From: Channa striata | Taxonomy: Eukaryota > Chordata > Actinopteri > Anabantiformes > Channidae | NCBI GenBank assembly: GCA_033026295.1 | Contig: CM065168.1 | Span: forward strand, 39,258,875-39,322,874 | Direction: 5' to 3' | Length of the DNA: 64,000 nt | Shown: piece after piece, positions 47,544-59,796 of the stretch | How the letters are laid out: each line of letters opens with the position of its first letter | Position numbering within the stretch: the first letter of the stretch is position 1 | Program-made: the position numbers and the translations under genes | Notes under the pieces: generated by a model | What the model was told of the DNA's origin: nothing | Databases searched by the model: none | What the model saw: only the letters and a program-made list of their open reading frames with translations

Positions 47544-48653
47544 GTGAATGAAAGTGAGTGGTTTCTCACACACGTATGACACACTAAGTGGCCTGATGCA
47601 TTAAATGGCTCGTCCCATTTTAATTACACTACATTTAACGGCACCAGTAGCGAGAGAATGTATCTTTAGCAGCTGCACCGTATTTACCCCGCAGAGCTCT
47701 ATGTACACAAAAAGCAGCTCCGCCATATCCCAGCACAACACTCATGTCACTTTCCTGACCCACACCGAAATAGAAACTTGTGATAATTAGTCCTTCGTGG
47801 CCCTGCCATACGGAGGATCCCGCTTTGTAAATACAGGAGAGGAAGTGTCCTCGACTGTCCCTTGTTACAGATTAGGGCCTGAAGCCACGGGAAATTTGAT
47901 CCGCGCTGTTTCTATTTATTTGTTTCATATCTGTGACACATGCACTGACATTCCTTTAGGTCAAAAAGGGAAATTACTGGCGGGTTTGTGTGTGCTCAGG
48001 GCCTTCAGTGTCCACGGGCTTTGCTAAAGGGGTTACCCCTTTGGGGTAAGCATAGAACACTGACCATGAGATTGGACTCAAGCTTGAGACACCTGAGCAA
48101 CCTCAGCACATCTCTCACTCATGTTACAGTTCTGTACAGTTTCTGCTGCTATGTGGAATTTTAAATGTGAGTAATGAAAATTAATATACAGATACAGAGC
48201 TATTAAAAAAACATAATTTGACTGTTAGGACACAAAGATCATTCATCACCAGCTTAAATTAATTTAGCGCTTTGTTTTGGAGACGCCGTTATGTGTCACC
48301 GCAGCTTTACACCCCGTCATTAATTTTCCGTCTTGTTACATACAGCCACCTCTGACTTCTTTTGTGCTCTCTCTCAAACTTCCCTGTTTGACTTGGCATG
48401 ATAATCACCTCACTTGAAAGAAGGCGGGCATACCAAAAAAAAAAAGATTAAGATACCGTGTGCACGAATAACAAGCTGCCGCTGCTCGGTGAAAAGCAGC
48501 GAACAATCTATCCCACATTTTATTCTTTCCCCCAGAACTTCACCATGTTATCGGCTCTATTTTTATCCAGATTTTGTTCTCTTCCATCACCAGTATTGTT
48601 TTACCCTGTTTTCTTTTGGGTTCTCATATTGTGAGTTCAGTCACAAACTCGGT
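47544..48653. other. Gene-free stretch with a compact double hairpin
   Basis: Unique sequence around a 24-base structured site (48026-48049). An A run near 48436-48444 follows. Open frames of up to 96 codons have no recognised motif. Confidence 0.45.
48026..48049. other. Two mutually exclusive hairpins sharing CCCC
   Basis: AAAGGGG (48026-48032), loop TTA, CCCCTTT (48036-48042) forms one perfect 7-bp stem. TTACCCC (48033-48039), loop TTT, GGGGTAA (48043-48049) forms a second perfect 7-bp stem. They share 48036-48039 and cannot form together. It may act in DNA or in a transcript as a switch, or may be coincidence. Confidence 0.6.
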
Positions 48654-48677
48654 CTGCGTCATGCACACAATTACACA
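48654..48677 (+). repeat. Duplicated 24-bp word, copy 1
   Basis: CTGCGTCATGCACACAATTA followed by CACA; identical at 23 of 24 bases to the copy at 49150-49173, in direct orientation, 496 bp apart. Confidence 0.8.
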
Positions 48678-50000
48678 CCTCACGGTGCTGAACAGTTTGT
48701 TTAACGGTGAATAACCTTTCACAATCGCAGCAGACATCATCAGTCATGTGCAGGGACAAGCAATACGACCATCTCGGCGTAAAGACTGTAAACTCTGTTG
48801 TAAAATTGATATAGCTTTGGGCCATGCAAGTAAGTATAACAATATTTAGTATAAATGTTGATGAGCTCTCAGTGTCTTTTCATGATCGCTGTGTGAACAA
48901 CAATAATCACCGAGCTAGAACAGGTAGTTCATTGGCAGAGATGGAGCGAGGCTCGCGATTATATTAGCATAACCCGGTGTTGTTATTACATCAGCAGTAT
49001 CATTAAAGCAGGACTCGCTCTCGTTCGGTGTCGCTAATTCCTCTCGCGCTTAAGTCCTAATGAGAAATAAAGAAGCACTTACGAGGCAGCGCACAGATTG
49101 AATGGCAGGTAGATTACCCGTCTGCCTCGCTCGGTTCCACTCACGTCCTCTGTGTCATGCACACAATTACACAGAGCTCAACAGAAACAAAGAAGCCACA
49201 AACACACAGGAATGCACACTTTCGCTCGCAGCCTCGGTCTCTTTTCGACGACAAGCACTTTGTAATAAAGCCAGGAGGATCCACAAACACATCATTATGA
49301 GTCTTTAGGGAAACTTTATTGAATGGAGACCAGCTGATTTGGCATTTATACGCTGCCACTTTAGAAATTTGAAAGCAAAGTGAGTGATTTGCATTTATAA
49401 CTGATTAATTCCATTGAAGCATAAAAGGAAAAACGTGACTCAAAATGTTGGAAAACAATTGCTGGTGGGCATTTATAGCAACATCACTAATATACCGGAA
49501 GGTAAAAGTCTTTTAATTAATGCACTGTATTACACAGCGTGCAGTATAAAATTACAAATGTATTAAATACAAGATATGTGTGCACCACGGTATTGTCACT
49601 GCTCTGTCCTCCTGCCCATAGTTTGTCATAACACATATATTTTACACTGATTTATGGCAATTAGCTGCCCTGGTTGGAGAAGGAGATCTTCAGCCGTTCT
49701 GGCATGTGTGCATAAGTTAACATGCAGAATCAGCGACAGCGGTCCCAGGGGATCCATTCACTGTCCTATCAGGATATCTGACAACACACACAATGCTAAT
49801 TCAGGTGTGAACAGTAAACTCCTTTTCATTTGGTAATCTGGCCATGCTTTCGAAACTATTGAGAGTCTGCCCATCTCGTTGCTTCCCATTGGACGCGCAA
49901 ACAAAAACACAATATCCAGAATAAATTGCGAATGAAATGAGTTTAAAAGGATTATTCATTATGCACACGCATAATATGACAGTCAATACCCTATCGATCA
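48678..50000. other. Gene-free stretch, possibly with conserved blocks
   Basis: Unique repeat-free sequence. 48900-49330 is GC-balanced, includes the second copy of the 24-bp word, and has TGCTAATTCC-type cores. An octamer-like ATTTGCAT lies near 49388. No frame exceeds 72 codons. Confidence 0.4.
49150..49173 (+). repeat. Duplicated 24-bp word, copy 2
   Basis: CTGTGTCATGCACACAATTA followed by CACA, differing from copy 1 at one base. A shared 20-mer this exact is not expected by chance in 64 kb. Confidence 0.8.
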
Positions 50001-50105
50001 CTGTGGAATTTTAATTTAGCCATAATGAAACAACATTAAGTGAACCTGATTGATAGTTTTTACACATGAGAGGACACAATTATGTTCCACACATGCTACA
50101 CGGAT

Positions 50106-50125
50106 CACACACACACACACACACA
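50106..50125. repeat. (CA)10 microsatellite
   Basis: A perfect CA array followed by a degenerate continuation to about 50130. Confidence 0.9.
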
Positions 50126-51136
50126 GACACACTCAGATCCCTGTGCGTTTGAGTGCACCGCAAAAACTCACAAACTCCCGTTCCACAATGTTATTATCTC
50201 GTTCTCCATGGTCTCATTTTTCACAAAGCCCCAGGGTGTGCGAGGGGACAGTCAGGGTTGAGCTCACACAAGCCCAGGGTGCACACCCGGCTGCCAGTGA
50301 AGGTCTGTGTTAGTGCCGAACGCAAAGCTGCCACAAGAAGCGGCAAAAGGGAAAAGGGAAAGATGATCCTGGAACACAGTGCGGCGCAGGGACCTCTCAC
50401 TGCCTTTGCAAGCAGCTGCTTGACTTTATTTGAGATTGCTGTTTATTCGGAGATTAGCACTGCAGACTTAAATTTTTAAAAGTCATTTTATTACAGAGGA
50501 GATAAGCAGGCTGAGGTTTTTATGTAGCACAAACTGATCACAATGTAACACAGGCTGCCACGGGTCTGCAAGGCTAATGGATTTATTTAGAGGTCACAAT
50601 TTGGGCTGAAAAATAAAAGAAATAGAAAAATGTTTTCACTCGAATGATTTTTTTTAAAACACGCTCATAGTTATTTGCATCCAACAATGCAGAACAGTGC
50701 ACTTGAGCTACGCAGAATAATAGGAAAATCTAATCATCGTTATTATTAAATATGATGATATATGATCTCTTCCTTGGCTGTTTCATTTCCATTTACAAGG
50801 CCGCCTCCACGAGCCGGCAGGTGTGTGTCTGCCTGAGCTTCGAGGAGACACGAATCGGCTATCAAACTCAGGAATGTGCAGTCAATGCTTGAATTTGTGA
50901 AGACATTCCTCTAAAGCTGTCACGAACAGAGTGTTGTCCAGTGTTGTAATTTCACGGACAAGATGTGAAGTTGTCCTTTTCCCAAGCTGCTACGACATGC
51001 TCCGCTAGGACATCGTGTGCCCATTCAATAAGTTTGGGCACTTCTTCATTCTCAGAACCCAAGTCCCAGTATGAACTAGTTAACATCAGAAATATATATC
51101 CCCCGTCCATAAGGTATTTGTTTTTTAACTGAGGCA

Positions 51137-51158
51137 GTGTGTGTGTGTGTGTGTGTGT
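51137..51158. repeat. (GT)11 microsatellite
   Basis: A perfect GT array. Confidence 0.95.
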
Positions 51159-51952
51159 CTTCAGGTATGCGATCATTTATCAAACATTATATTTTCACAG
51201 ATATAATGTGAAATATTTTACCTCTAACAGCTCCATAAAGATACACAGATTACTCCACCTACACAGATTATCAACTTTTTTTTTTTTTTCCCAAAAGACA
51301 ATTTTCACAACCTGTTCCATAAACGTTGCCCACTCTTCACTGAACATGCTACATACTGTAACAGCTACAAGATATGAGTCGCTTTCTTAGTTCACCTGCA
51401 GCTTCTGACCAAACAGTTCTATGGACTCGGTTACAGGAATTCCCCTCGCCACGGGCTTTTCTTCCGCCTGCATAACCTCCAACAGTAGATGCGGCTGAGG
51501 TCAAGTGTTGGCATCCGTTTATGTCACCATAAAAATATCAGCAAAGTTTTGCAGTAGCAGGACAATTACAAAAGCTTGACTTCAACTCTCTGCCAGCTGC
51601 ATTGGCTCAATGTTTGTCGGCCCACATTATTTTTATAGGGTTAATTAAAAGCGGCGTTTGAAAAAATTGTTCAGTTTCTGTGATGTGGACAAAAAAAGGG
51701 GGAAATGCAGACCTATGACAAACGTCCTCTGGTATAAAATGACCCAATGACTTGTGTGACAGCGGGCCTGCCACTAATCCAGTAGCGTCAGGCTAAGACT
51801 TAATGAAGCTGACCTGCCAGCCCCTTGATACTGAGGCCCACATTTGGTTGTGAGCCACAGGAAAACCTAGTGTAGTGTCACTTTTTGCCAGTGCTATGTC
51901 TTGCTAATTTATGGTTATTGACTGAACTCCTGGTGCATAATCTTCACCCTAT

Positions 51953-52137
51953 TGGGGTTGCTGGACCCTACCCCAGCTGTCGTCCGGGGGAGCAGAATCC
52001 ACCGGGTCAGGCATCCAGTCTACAAAGACACATACACAGACAGACAACCATTCACACTCACATTCACACCTCCAGGCAATTTTAGCGTCACCAATTAACC
52101 TAACATGCTCGAGTTTGGAGTGTGGGAGGAAATGGAA
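51953..52137 (+). repeat. Fragment of an abundant teleost dispersed repeat
   Basis: CCTACCCCAGCTGTC (51967), GGTCAGGCATCCAGTC (52005), ACAACCATTCACACTCACAT (about 52044), CAATTTTAGCGTCACCAATT (about 52077) and GGAGTGTGGGAGGAAATGGA (52117) follow, in order, an interspersed repeat I know as very common in fish genomes. That repeat's core reads 'cattcacactcacattcacacct...gtcaccaattaacct'. No protein is encoded. The class is uncertain and both ends are approximate. Confidence 0.7.
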
Positions 52138-53862
52138 GGTAAATATGCTCAGGCTTTGATGTTTCCAGTAGCACCACGTTCAGATGAAAATGTTAACTTG
52201 TTTTGTTAAATATGTAATAATGAGAGGAGGGACTCAGACATTTAGACATTTTCACAGGATGTAACCTAATCACTTTAGTTATCACCTGACTTGCCCAGTG
52301 ACAACGTGCAGGTGACATTTGTGACTTTGAGCAAAACATCAAACTAGATTGCTAAAAATTGTAGCTCCCACACTGATAACCCACTCATGTATTGTAATAA
52401 ATACATATAATAACATGTGATGATGATGTAATTAAATAGTTGCACATGATCCTCAGCTATAGTTTGTGTTAATTTCCACATTTAGCGGGCAGCGCTGATG
52501 TGTGTACAGCCTCCGAGAGCAGCTCTGGCTGTTCAACTCTTGGTCTTTTCCTCCGCTCCTGGCTTTATTGTGTTAAGTAATAACAAAGACTGAGCCTTGA
52601 GCTGTGGAACAATCAGTAGACACAGAAGTGACATGTTGCTCGGGGCAACTGGATGTGATGACTGGACTGCCAGCAGATAAGCCGCACACACGATTAGTGT
52701 CAAATCAGTGACATCATCTAATGTGATGCTTCAGACATGGGCCAGCTGTTATTGTAGGGAGCCAACTCTCCACCATCATTTCTTTGGTTTAGTGCCAGAA
52801 CTCAATTTGTGGAGTCAGACAGCGGCAAGAAGTGGTTGAGAAAGAAATCTCCGCACATCTCTGTCCCACCGTCGCACCTTGAGGTGACGCCACAGACTAC
52901 TAAATCAAAGAGTTAGTGATTATCAAAGTTGGAGCGGCACAGACAGGAACCAAAGCCCAAACCAATAACTCTCCACACTGAATTTAATGTTTGTCTATGA
53001 GGTGCTGTAAAACATTCTCTTCATTTTCCAATTTCCACATTAATATCTTAAAGGGCCTTACAGGACTCAGGCGGCACTGGCATCTTCCTCTGAGGTTTTT
53101 AAGAAACGTGTGTGATCTGTTCAACGCACTGTGGAGATCTCAAACTTAAACAACACGTAAAGTTAAGGCTGACATTTTTTTTTTTTTTTTGTCTGGCACC
53201 AAAAGACTTTGGGAAATTTGGAGCGAAAAAAAAAAAATTAAAAGCAGATAATACAGCTGTCAACAAAAAACACGAAGTGTAAAATGTGCCGTAGGGAGAA
53301 CACACAGTCACGGTGCCAGTGATACACTGAATAAAACATCTCATATGGGAGACCTGATCACATAGGAGCGTCACACGACATATGGAGAGAACTTTTCTTC
53401 TCACTTTTGTTGTTGAAAAATACTTCACTAACACGTCCACAAGAATAGCAATTGCAACATCTTAAATTTAGAATGGCAAATGACGCTCCCCGAACGTGTG
53501 ATGAACACTAATTAACAACCTTTCAGCTTGAGAAAACACTAGTCTCCTGCCTCTTTGCACATTGCCTCCCCTTGTTGCTGCTGCGGTGGCGGGCGGGTGG
53601 GGTGGAGGACTGAAAGGAGGCTTTTTGCTTTTTTTTTTTCATATCTTCTTGTAAGATGTTGCTTCCTGCACCTTCTCAACGTGTAAACCTCCTGTTTGTC
53701 CCCACTCACATCTCAGCGCTTCTAGACGAGTCACATGATTTCATGCAAACTTCCGTAAGGTGGAAACACGAACTTTATGCCTTAAAACAGTGCGGTGCCT
53801 CTGCAGATGTGTTGTTATTACTGTGAGGTGACTGGGGGGAAAATTGTTAAAATAACATTTAA
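52138..53862. other. Gene-free stretch
   Basis: Unique sequence with a T run at 53175-53190, an A run near 53228-53238 and G-runs at 53590-53602 that give three, not four, GGG runs. The 113-codon minus frame 53099-53440 crosses both homopolymers and is not credible. No exon seen. Confidence 0.5.
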
Positions 53863-54239
53863 AGGGCGATTTCACCATTTTTCATCTTGGTGTTTGTGGC
53901 TTTAGTTCAGTGCATAAATGTACATGAATGCTTTTAAACTTCCCTTTGATGTGTCTTTATTCAAATATTACCCTGTTTCTGCATGTAAAGCTCCTCCAGA
54001 TGACATCACCTGGAGGACTTTTTCATCATTAGGAGTTCACATCGGGAGGAGCTCTTGAAAAGCAGGTTTACTATGATAACAAACTCCATAGTGTGAGCAA
54101 CAAGATGACCTAATCTGGACTGAATGTGCCCATAAGCGATATTTTAAAATAGGGACGTCAATAAAAAGTTTAATGGCATTTATGTTAACATGTGATCTAG
54201 AACCAAAAGGAGCGAGATCAAAATCGGTGGAGATGTCCT
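53863..54239 (+). mobile_element. TTAA-flanked foldback MITE, Kolobok-like (copy A)
   Basis: The 377-base element is bounded by TTAA at 53859-53862 and 54240-54243. It starts AGGGCGATTTCACC and ends GGTGGAGATGTCCT. The reverse complement of the end, AGGACATCTCCACC, resembles the start (9 of 14 bases, with a further TTTT match beyond). Similarity between the arms continues inward over about 90 bases, to TTAAACTT words in each arm. TTAA target sites with purine starts and pyrimidine ends fit the Kolobok superfamily better than piggyBac, whose ends begin CCC. No protein is present. A second, inverted copy begins near 63700. Confidence 0.6.
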
Positions 54240-55012
54240 TTAAAGAACGTCAGTGCCAGAAGAGAAGCGGCAAGTGAACGCCTCTCCTCTCTGAATGCTG
54301 TGCATCACACCGAACCTGCCTGATCTGTGTGATATGTTCTTTCCAGCCACCTAAAACAAGGCCTTGAACTCAGTCAGTAAGATTTCCTGTTATATCTCAC
54401 ACCACGCTCCTGCGGTTTTTCAAGTAAACAAAGAGCAAAAAAGCGATATGTGAAGCCAGGAGGAGTGCTAACACCGGACAAGTTGCCATCTGTCTAATGA
54501 CTGTCTAACCCTTAGATCAGTTACAGACTGACGCTTAAAGAACTAAATGTAACCAGGACTTTTAGAACCACATAAGTTACAGTATTTGTATATTAACATA
54601 ATTGCATATATAAATAGTAAAAAGTTTAACATTGGTGGATGGATGTCGTTTATCCAGAGTTTAAATTTATTTTAAGGGACGACTACAACCAGTCCTTGAA
54701 CAAAATCACTGTGTATCTGGTGATAGGGTTTATTGGGAATATTCAAATATTGGATTTTGCTCTTTTGATTTAAAAACATTTATTTGACTATTGGTTGAAG
54801 TAGTTGAGTTGTTGCTTAATCAAAGATTCTTACTGCACATTGCTATAAGAAAGATTGCTCTGTTGGTGAACCTGTGTTGTTGAGCTCTTTTCATTTTGGG
54901 ATTTTCACCACACGAGGACGTTGTGGCAACGGTGCAGTTCAACACAAAACACACAATTATTGTCAGTCAAACCCGAGATATTTCAACAGCAGTCGAACCG
55001 TTTCACATCTAT

Positions 55013-55020
55013 TGACGTCA
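55013..55020. promoter_or_regulatory. Consensus CRE palindrome
   Basis: TGACGTCA, the full CREB/ATF site, lies in a complex repeat-free stretch. Function is inferred from the exact match only. Confidence 0.4.
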
Positions 55021-56194
55021 CATCGAATCCCACAGACTTTCATGATCCTCTGACAAAGCTCTAATAGCTGAATTCTCACGACAACCATAAAATCGATTGC
55101 CACAGCACGTTCATCCACGACGACATTCCCAGCAGCCTCAGCTTTGAGGTTATGTTTAGTTTTAGCGCAGATGATCAACGAGCAAAACATAATAGTGTAT
55201 CCGCTGCGCATCAGCATGTTGGTTTTGTCGTCGTCAGCATGCTGATGTCATCTCCGATCTTATCAAGCGACTGCTGTGTGTCAGTGCAGCCTCGCAAAAC
55301 CATTAGCACGGATGCCATCATGTGCACTACTGCATATGCTGCATTGCTCACTTGCACAATTGTGTCACTGTCATAACATCATAAACAGCTTTATCACCTA
55401 GAAACAAATTGTCTGTTAGGTGTTTCACTCCGGCAAGGCGAAAGCCAAGCTTCTAGCGGCTCCATTAGTTTTCAGTCAACAGCCTCGGCAATTGTGTCCC
55501 TGATCTTCTGTTAATGTTTTAATCTTTTCCGCAGCGCACGCTCCCTCATGTCAAATTAGCAGGATACACCGTATTATGTATGACTTTTTTTTTTTTTTTT
55601 CTTCCAGCTGAATAGCTCTCACCAGCTACAAGGATGATATTCTGTGACAAACTTTGAGTAATGGATAGTATTACACCGAGCCAGGTGCCGAAGAATTTTA
55701 ATCAGAGCCATTATCGCCTAATTAACTGTGTTAACATAGAGGGCGAAAGCAAACACAACTAGTCGACTTCCACGCGGCGCTTTTGTTCCGCCGCCGCTGG
55801 ATGCCGAGCGCCTGCACTGTATTTCTAAGGCTTGCGAGGATCTCGCTGTAGAGTCTCAGAGGTGTTTTATTCACAAAGAAAGCGGGCTTACTACCACAGC
55901 CCTCATCCAACACTCACTTTAAAAAGTGTGTACTCATGCTGTAGTGTTGTCTCCTGCTCCCAGTGCTTAGCCTCATACTCTCTCTCACACCCTCTCTCAG
56001 TCTGCTCAACAGAATATTCTCCTTGCAGAAAATTGTTCTTCACTCCATGTCTCTTATCGTGCTCTTTTCGCCTCTTTTGTCCATTACACAGTTGTGTGCC
56101 TCTGTGCACTGTGATTCTCCGACGAGTCCTCTCTATCGCAAAATGCCACCCAATCACACCATTATTATTGCCTGATTAAATTGCTTGTTGGGGG

Positions 56195-56211
56195 AAAAAA
56201 AAAAAAAAAAA
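56195..56211. repeat. Poly(A) tract (17)
   Basis: An uninterrupted A run after GGGGG. Confidence 0.9.
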
Positions 56212-56696
56212 TGCTCAAGTCACTCAAGCTCTATTAATAAGATTGAGTATCCAAGTTTAACACAATCTAATGGATGTGTGAAATAAGCCACAGCTATTAA
56301 TGTTTAATGTATAATTGAATGTTCTACATGGCCAAACTTGTTTACTACAATAATTGATGTTTGATGATTTCCCATTTGCTCGCACTACAAGTTAGGATGC
56401 ATGCGATAAAGGGAGGGGGAGGCAGAGACCCGCTCTGCCCATTCTTTGCACTTTAAAGTGGTGAGGAGTTCAGGCCAGAGATGCTAAAAGTAATTATCAC
56501 CGTTCAAGCTCGTTTGATGAGCTCTTAAAAGCGCATGGCAGACCTTAACTGTAGGCTTTAAGTACAAAAAAACCAGAAGCAAATGTATTTTCTTGAAATG
56601 TTTCCGTTTCTACATCTGCGTTAGGCCCCGAGGCCGGCTCTACGCCACAGCCGAGTCTGTGTGAAGGTGTGGGTGTTTACTCAGTTCATCTATTGG

Positions 56697-56697
<1 letters not shown>

Positions 56698-56730
<33 letters not shown>
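56698..56730. repeat. Poly(T) tract (33)
   Basis: The longest homopolymer in the window. It could mark the tail of a minus-strand retro-insertion, but no recognisable element abuts it and no target duplication was seen. Confidence 0.9.
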
Positions 56731-56732
<2 letters not shown>

Positions 56733-57329
56733 GTGTTTACCTGAGAAGAACAGCAGGGTGTGACTGAGGTTGAGAGTGCAGTATCATGGTCCGCTGCACA
56801 TTAGACACTGTGCGGTCTCCAGAGCGAGCCTCCACGCTTTCAGTCTCTCCGTCTGTCTCTCTTGATCTCGCTTTATTCAAGGGACGAACCATTTGAGAAA
56901 AACACTGAATAGTGATTATTCGGACAGCTGAGCAGTCGTCTGATCATTTCATTGTACTTTTAATAAACTGATGCGGCGTGGTCTTTACCAAAGTTTACAA
57001 TAAGAAGGTTGGTGCGGGTCCTCCACACGGCAGACTGGAGTTCGGTTGCATTGTGACACTATTGCTGGTGCCGTAATTGTAACTAACCCACCTCACTGAT
57101 ATTGAAATACGTTTGAAAGTATAACTGCACCTTTACACACTGAGCTAAAAGCCAGAGGGATCAAATTGAAAACCGGTGTAGTTGTCCAGTATTAAAGCAG
57201 AGAATTTTAAAGCAAACTCTGTTTCTCAGCCTGCTGTCTTTGAGCCGTACCCAGCAAACAAAAGTGTTACACCACCAGGTGCCTTTGTAGGAGACATGAA
57301 ACGTGTTAGTACAAACAGAACTTTTATGA
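56731..57329. other. Gene-free stretch
   Basis: Unique sequence between the long T tract and a probable dispersed repeat. The repeat may begin as early as 57170. No gene recognised. Confidence 0.4.
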
Positions 57330-57640
57330 AAAGTTATGGACAAATTTGGACCAGTTGGAGGACTTGTTTGGGAGGCTGGGACAGACTGGCTGACACATAA
57401 TTTTGGAACAAGACACAGCAGTTTTACTTACTACTAAATGTTGCTCCGGTATTTTAACCATACCACAATCTTTCCCTAACCTAACATTTAGTTTTCCCCT
57501 AAATGAAACCAAGTATGTAGCTTTAGTGACTAAAAAACCGCATATTATCACACGATGATGATCTACTGAGCCAGCTGGCACGTGGCCCTTATCTATGGTG
57601 GTAAAAATGACCATTCAGTGCATGATAACCATAAACGGTG
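57330..57640 (-). repeat. Probable teleost dispersed repeat
   Basis: GACACATAATTTTGGAACAA, ATGTTGCTCCGGTATTTTAA, CCATACCACAATCTTTCCCT and AACCTAACATTTAGTTTTCC resemble, on the minus strand, the 'ttaggttagggaaagattgtggt' repeat that I know as common in fish. The overlapping frames here (plus 57182-57400, minus 57324-57614) would then be transposon-derived noise. Class and ends are uncertain. Confidence 0.45.
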
Positions 57641-58625
57641 CTACGACATCACACTTACACACTACACAACATGTTGATCATGGTGATGAATGAATAAGAA
57701 CGTTTTTCGTTTTTTTATTGGCGACAGTTAGTCATTAAAATAAATTAAAGCAATCATATTTTACCTGCTAACACACTGTTAAGTAACTGTTATAATTCAA
57801 TTGGTGACAGCTGAAGGAAAATGTTCAGCAACTCCAGCTTCATTATTAAGTATTATTAAAACGCTAAATTTGACACTTTTCTTTCCATTCTTCCCATTCA
57901 CTGTTCTCGCCCACATGTTTTACCACCTAAAGCTTTGCAATGCAGTACAACACACAGAGCACAGGCGCTTACAGACGATCTCCGGCAACAGCAAAAGCGA
58001 ACCTGTCGCCTCAAGTGAGCAGCAAAAATGAAGCAAAAAACAAAACAACACACAGATTAAAACAACGTTTTTATGGACACATGTGCTGCTGTTGCTGTCA
58101 TAAATGGGTAACCCAGTGTTTACGACAAAAGTTAAAGGAAGCTTTTATATCGGAAAAGTAGATATTGGTATTTATTAATATGCATTATTGGCCAGGCCTG
58201 ATAAACAATCGCTGTGCAGAGCCTGTGTTGACAGTGACTGAACATCAGCCAAGCCTTGATCAACACAATCAGAAGCACTCGCAGCTGCACACGAACCTGT
58301 GCTGGATTTGCAGAGCTTCACACTCGAGGGACACTTTGCTCTCTCCCGCCGCTCCTCTACCCTCCTTTTAAACTCCTTCCATCCCGACTGCTTAACCACG
58401 CTGCCTCCGAGTCACTTAGATTTCTCCCAGGTGGTTGAAATTTAGTTTGAACTTACAGGCAGGTTTAAGCTGATGAATAGCTTTTATTGAACATGAATAA
58501 ATTTTAAGGATTGAGATTAGTCAGCTCCTTCTCTCTGATGATCTAAGTCCGCCAGAGGATGTGCTCAGCATTAAAAAACTGCACCGTAGGAAACAAATGT
58601 GTGCAGCTTTCATGAAAGGCACTGA

Positions 58626-58660
<35 letters not shown>

Positions 58661-59796
58661 TATGCATGGGGGATTCATTTAGTCTGGTAGCTGAGGATCA
58701 TGCACACCTGTTTGTGGATACCACTACGTGCAGTAACACATGGTGCATGCAGAAATTAATATTAATAACATGTGTAGGGAAACCGAAGAGCTTAGTTTCC
58801 GTAGAGATGCTGCAGAGTTCAGGCCGGCCGACCTTCCAACTCTTAATCTCGTGTGCTTGAGTCGTCCTATCAGCGCTGTCGATCTACCCCATCCTTGTCC
58901 ATAAACCGTGCCTATTATTTAGCCTCTTCAAAATTAAACAACCTGACACCAGATCTCCCCCCCAGCGTGAGTAATATCGCAGCCACTGACCTTCCCATCC
59001 TTCAAGCGGCCACCAGGCCGGCGCGTTGATCGATCCCGCTGATGGCCTTGGTGCTAGTCTTCCAAGGGACCGACACGAGGTGACGATATTTCACTGTTCA
59101 ATCTGATGCAATTACCCTCAAAATAAACACATGTTGGATAGCAGATGACCTTCCGATGAAGAGAGGCGGGCGGGTGGGATGTGTGTGCGCTCGTGCACGC
59201 CTCTGCCTCCGCTGTTATTTATCAGTCAAACTGTACCATAAACCAAACACGGCCCAAGCAAGCTGGGATAAGTAAAGCAGATAAGGGCTCGGGCCTAATA
59301 ATAACGAAGCTCCTCTTCTTCTAAAGCCGTTAATATCCCGCAAGGTTAAACGCACTTCGTGTAATTTCACCTGCCTCCATTTCACTACTTATTTCCTAAT
59401 GAATTTTGTTTTTGACACGAGAGAAGACCCTTTCAGTTCATTTCACAACAACACAAAGCATTTACACTATGAAATTAAATCCCCTCTGGGAAGATTATTA
59501 TAGTAGTTAAAATGAAAATGTTGTGATGATGTCAAACAGAATAATGAATCACTGCAGTCGGCTTTAATCAATCTGGATTTAAGCAGCGTTAATTGGAGTA
59601 GATACGACGGTTTGCCTACATAGTAACAGTGACGGTGAAAGCTCTTCGACCTACGTTCTGTCTTTGCTACAGGGCAAAGCGGCCTGGCCTGTACATTCCG
59701 TCTTTGACGACTGAACCAATCAAGTGTGGCCAGACTATAGCTTCACGACAGCTTTGTTTTTTAAGACGTCCCTCTGAGCTACTCTCTTTTACGCAT
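57641..59796. other. Gene-free stretch
   Basis: It has a GT array at 58627-58657. 58860-59380 is complex, GC-balanced and repeat-free, with a TTGATCGATC word near 59027, and may hold a conserved block. The 99-codon plus frame 58561-58860 runs through the GT array and is not credible. Confidence 0.45.
58627..58657. repeat. (TG)15 microsatellite
   Basis: A perfect TG array. Confidence 0.95.

Larger units (their letters stand above)
50001..51952. other. Gene-free stretch with two dinucleotide arrays
   Basis: A CA array lies at 50106-50125, a GT array at 51137-51158 and T-rich tracts near 50649 and 51275-51289. Otherwise unique. The 108-codon plus frame 50153-50479 has no recognised domain. Confidence 0.5.
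54244..56697. other. Gene-free stretch with a CRE-like site
   Basis: It includes a palindromic CRE at 55013-55020, a T run at 55585-55600 and an A run at 56195-56211. Minus frame 54963-55217 (84 codons) and plus frames 55832-56179 (115 codons) and 55963-56175 have no recognised domain. 54960-55260 and 55400-55560 are complex and may be conserved. 56400-56660 is GC-balanced. Confidence 0.4.

Noticed and set aside
18135..50690. Scattered octamer words (ATGCAAAT/ATTTGCAT) at 18135, 23885, 28271, 49388 and near 50679
   Set aside because: Single octamers are expected at about this rate in AT-rich DNA; they are not clustered and were not called as sites.
53590..53602. GGGCGGGTGGGG as a quadruplex
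   Set aside because: Only three runs of three or more G; a fourth would need a bulge or a long loop.
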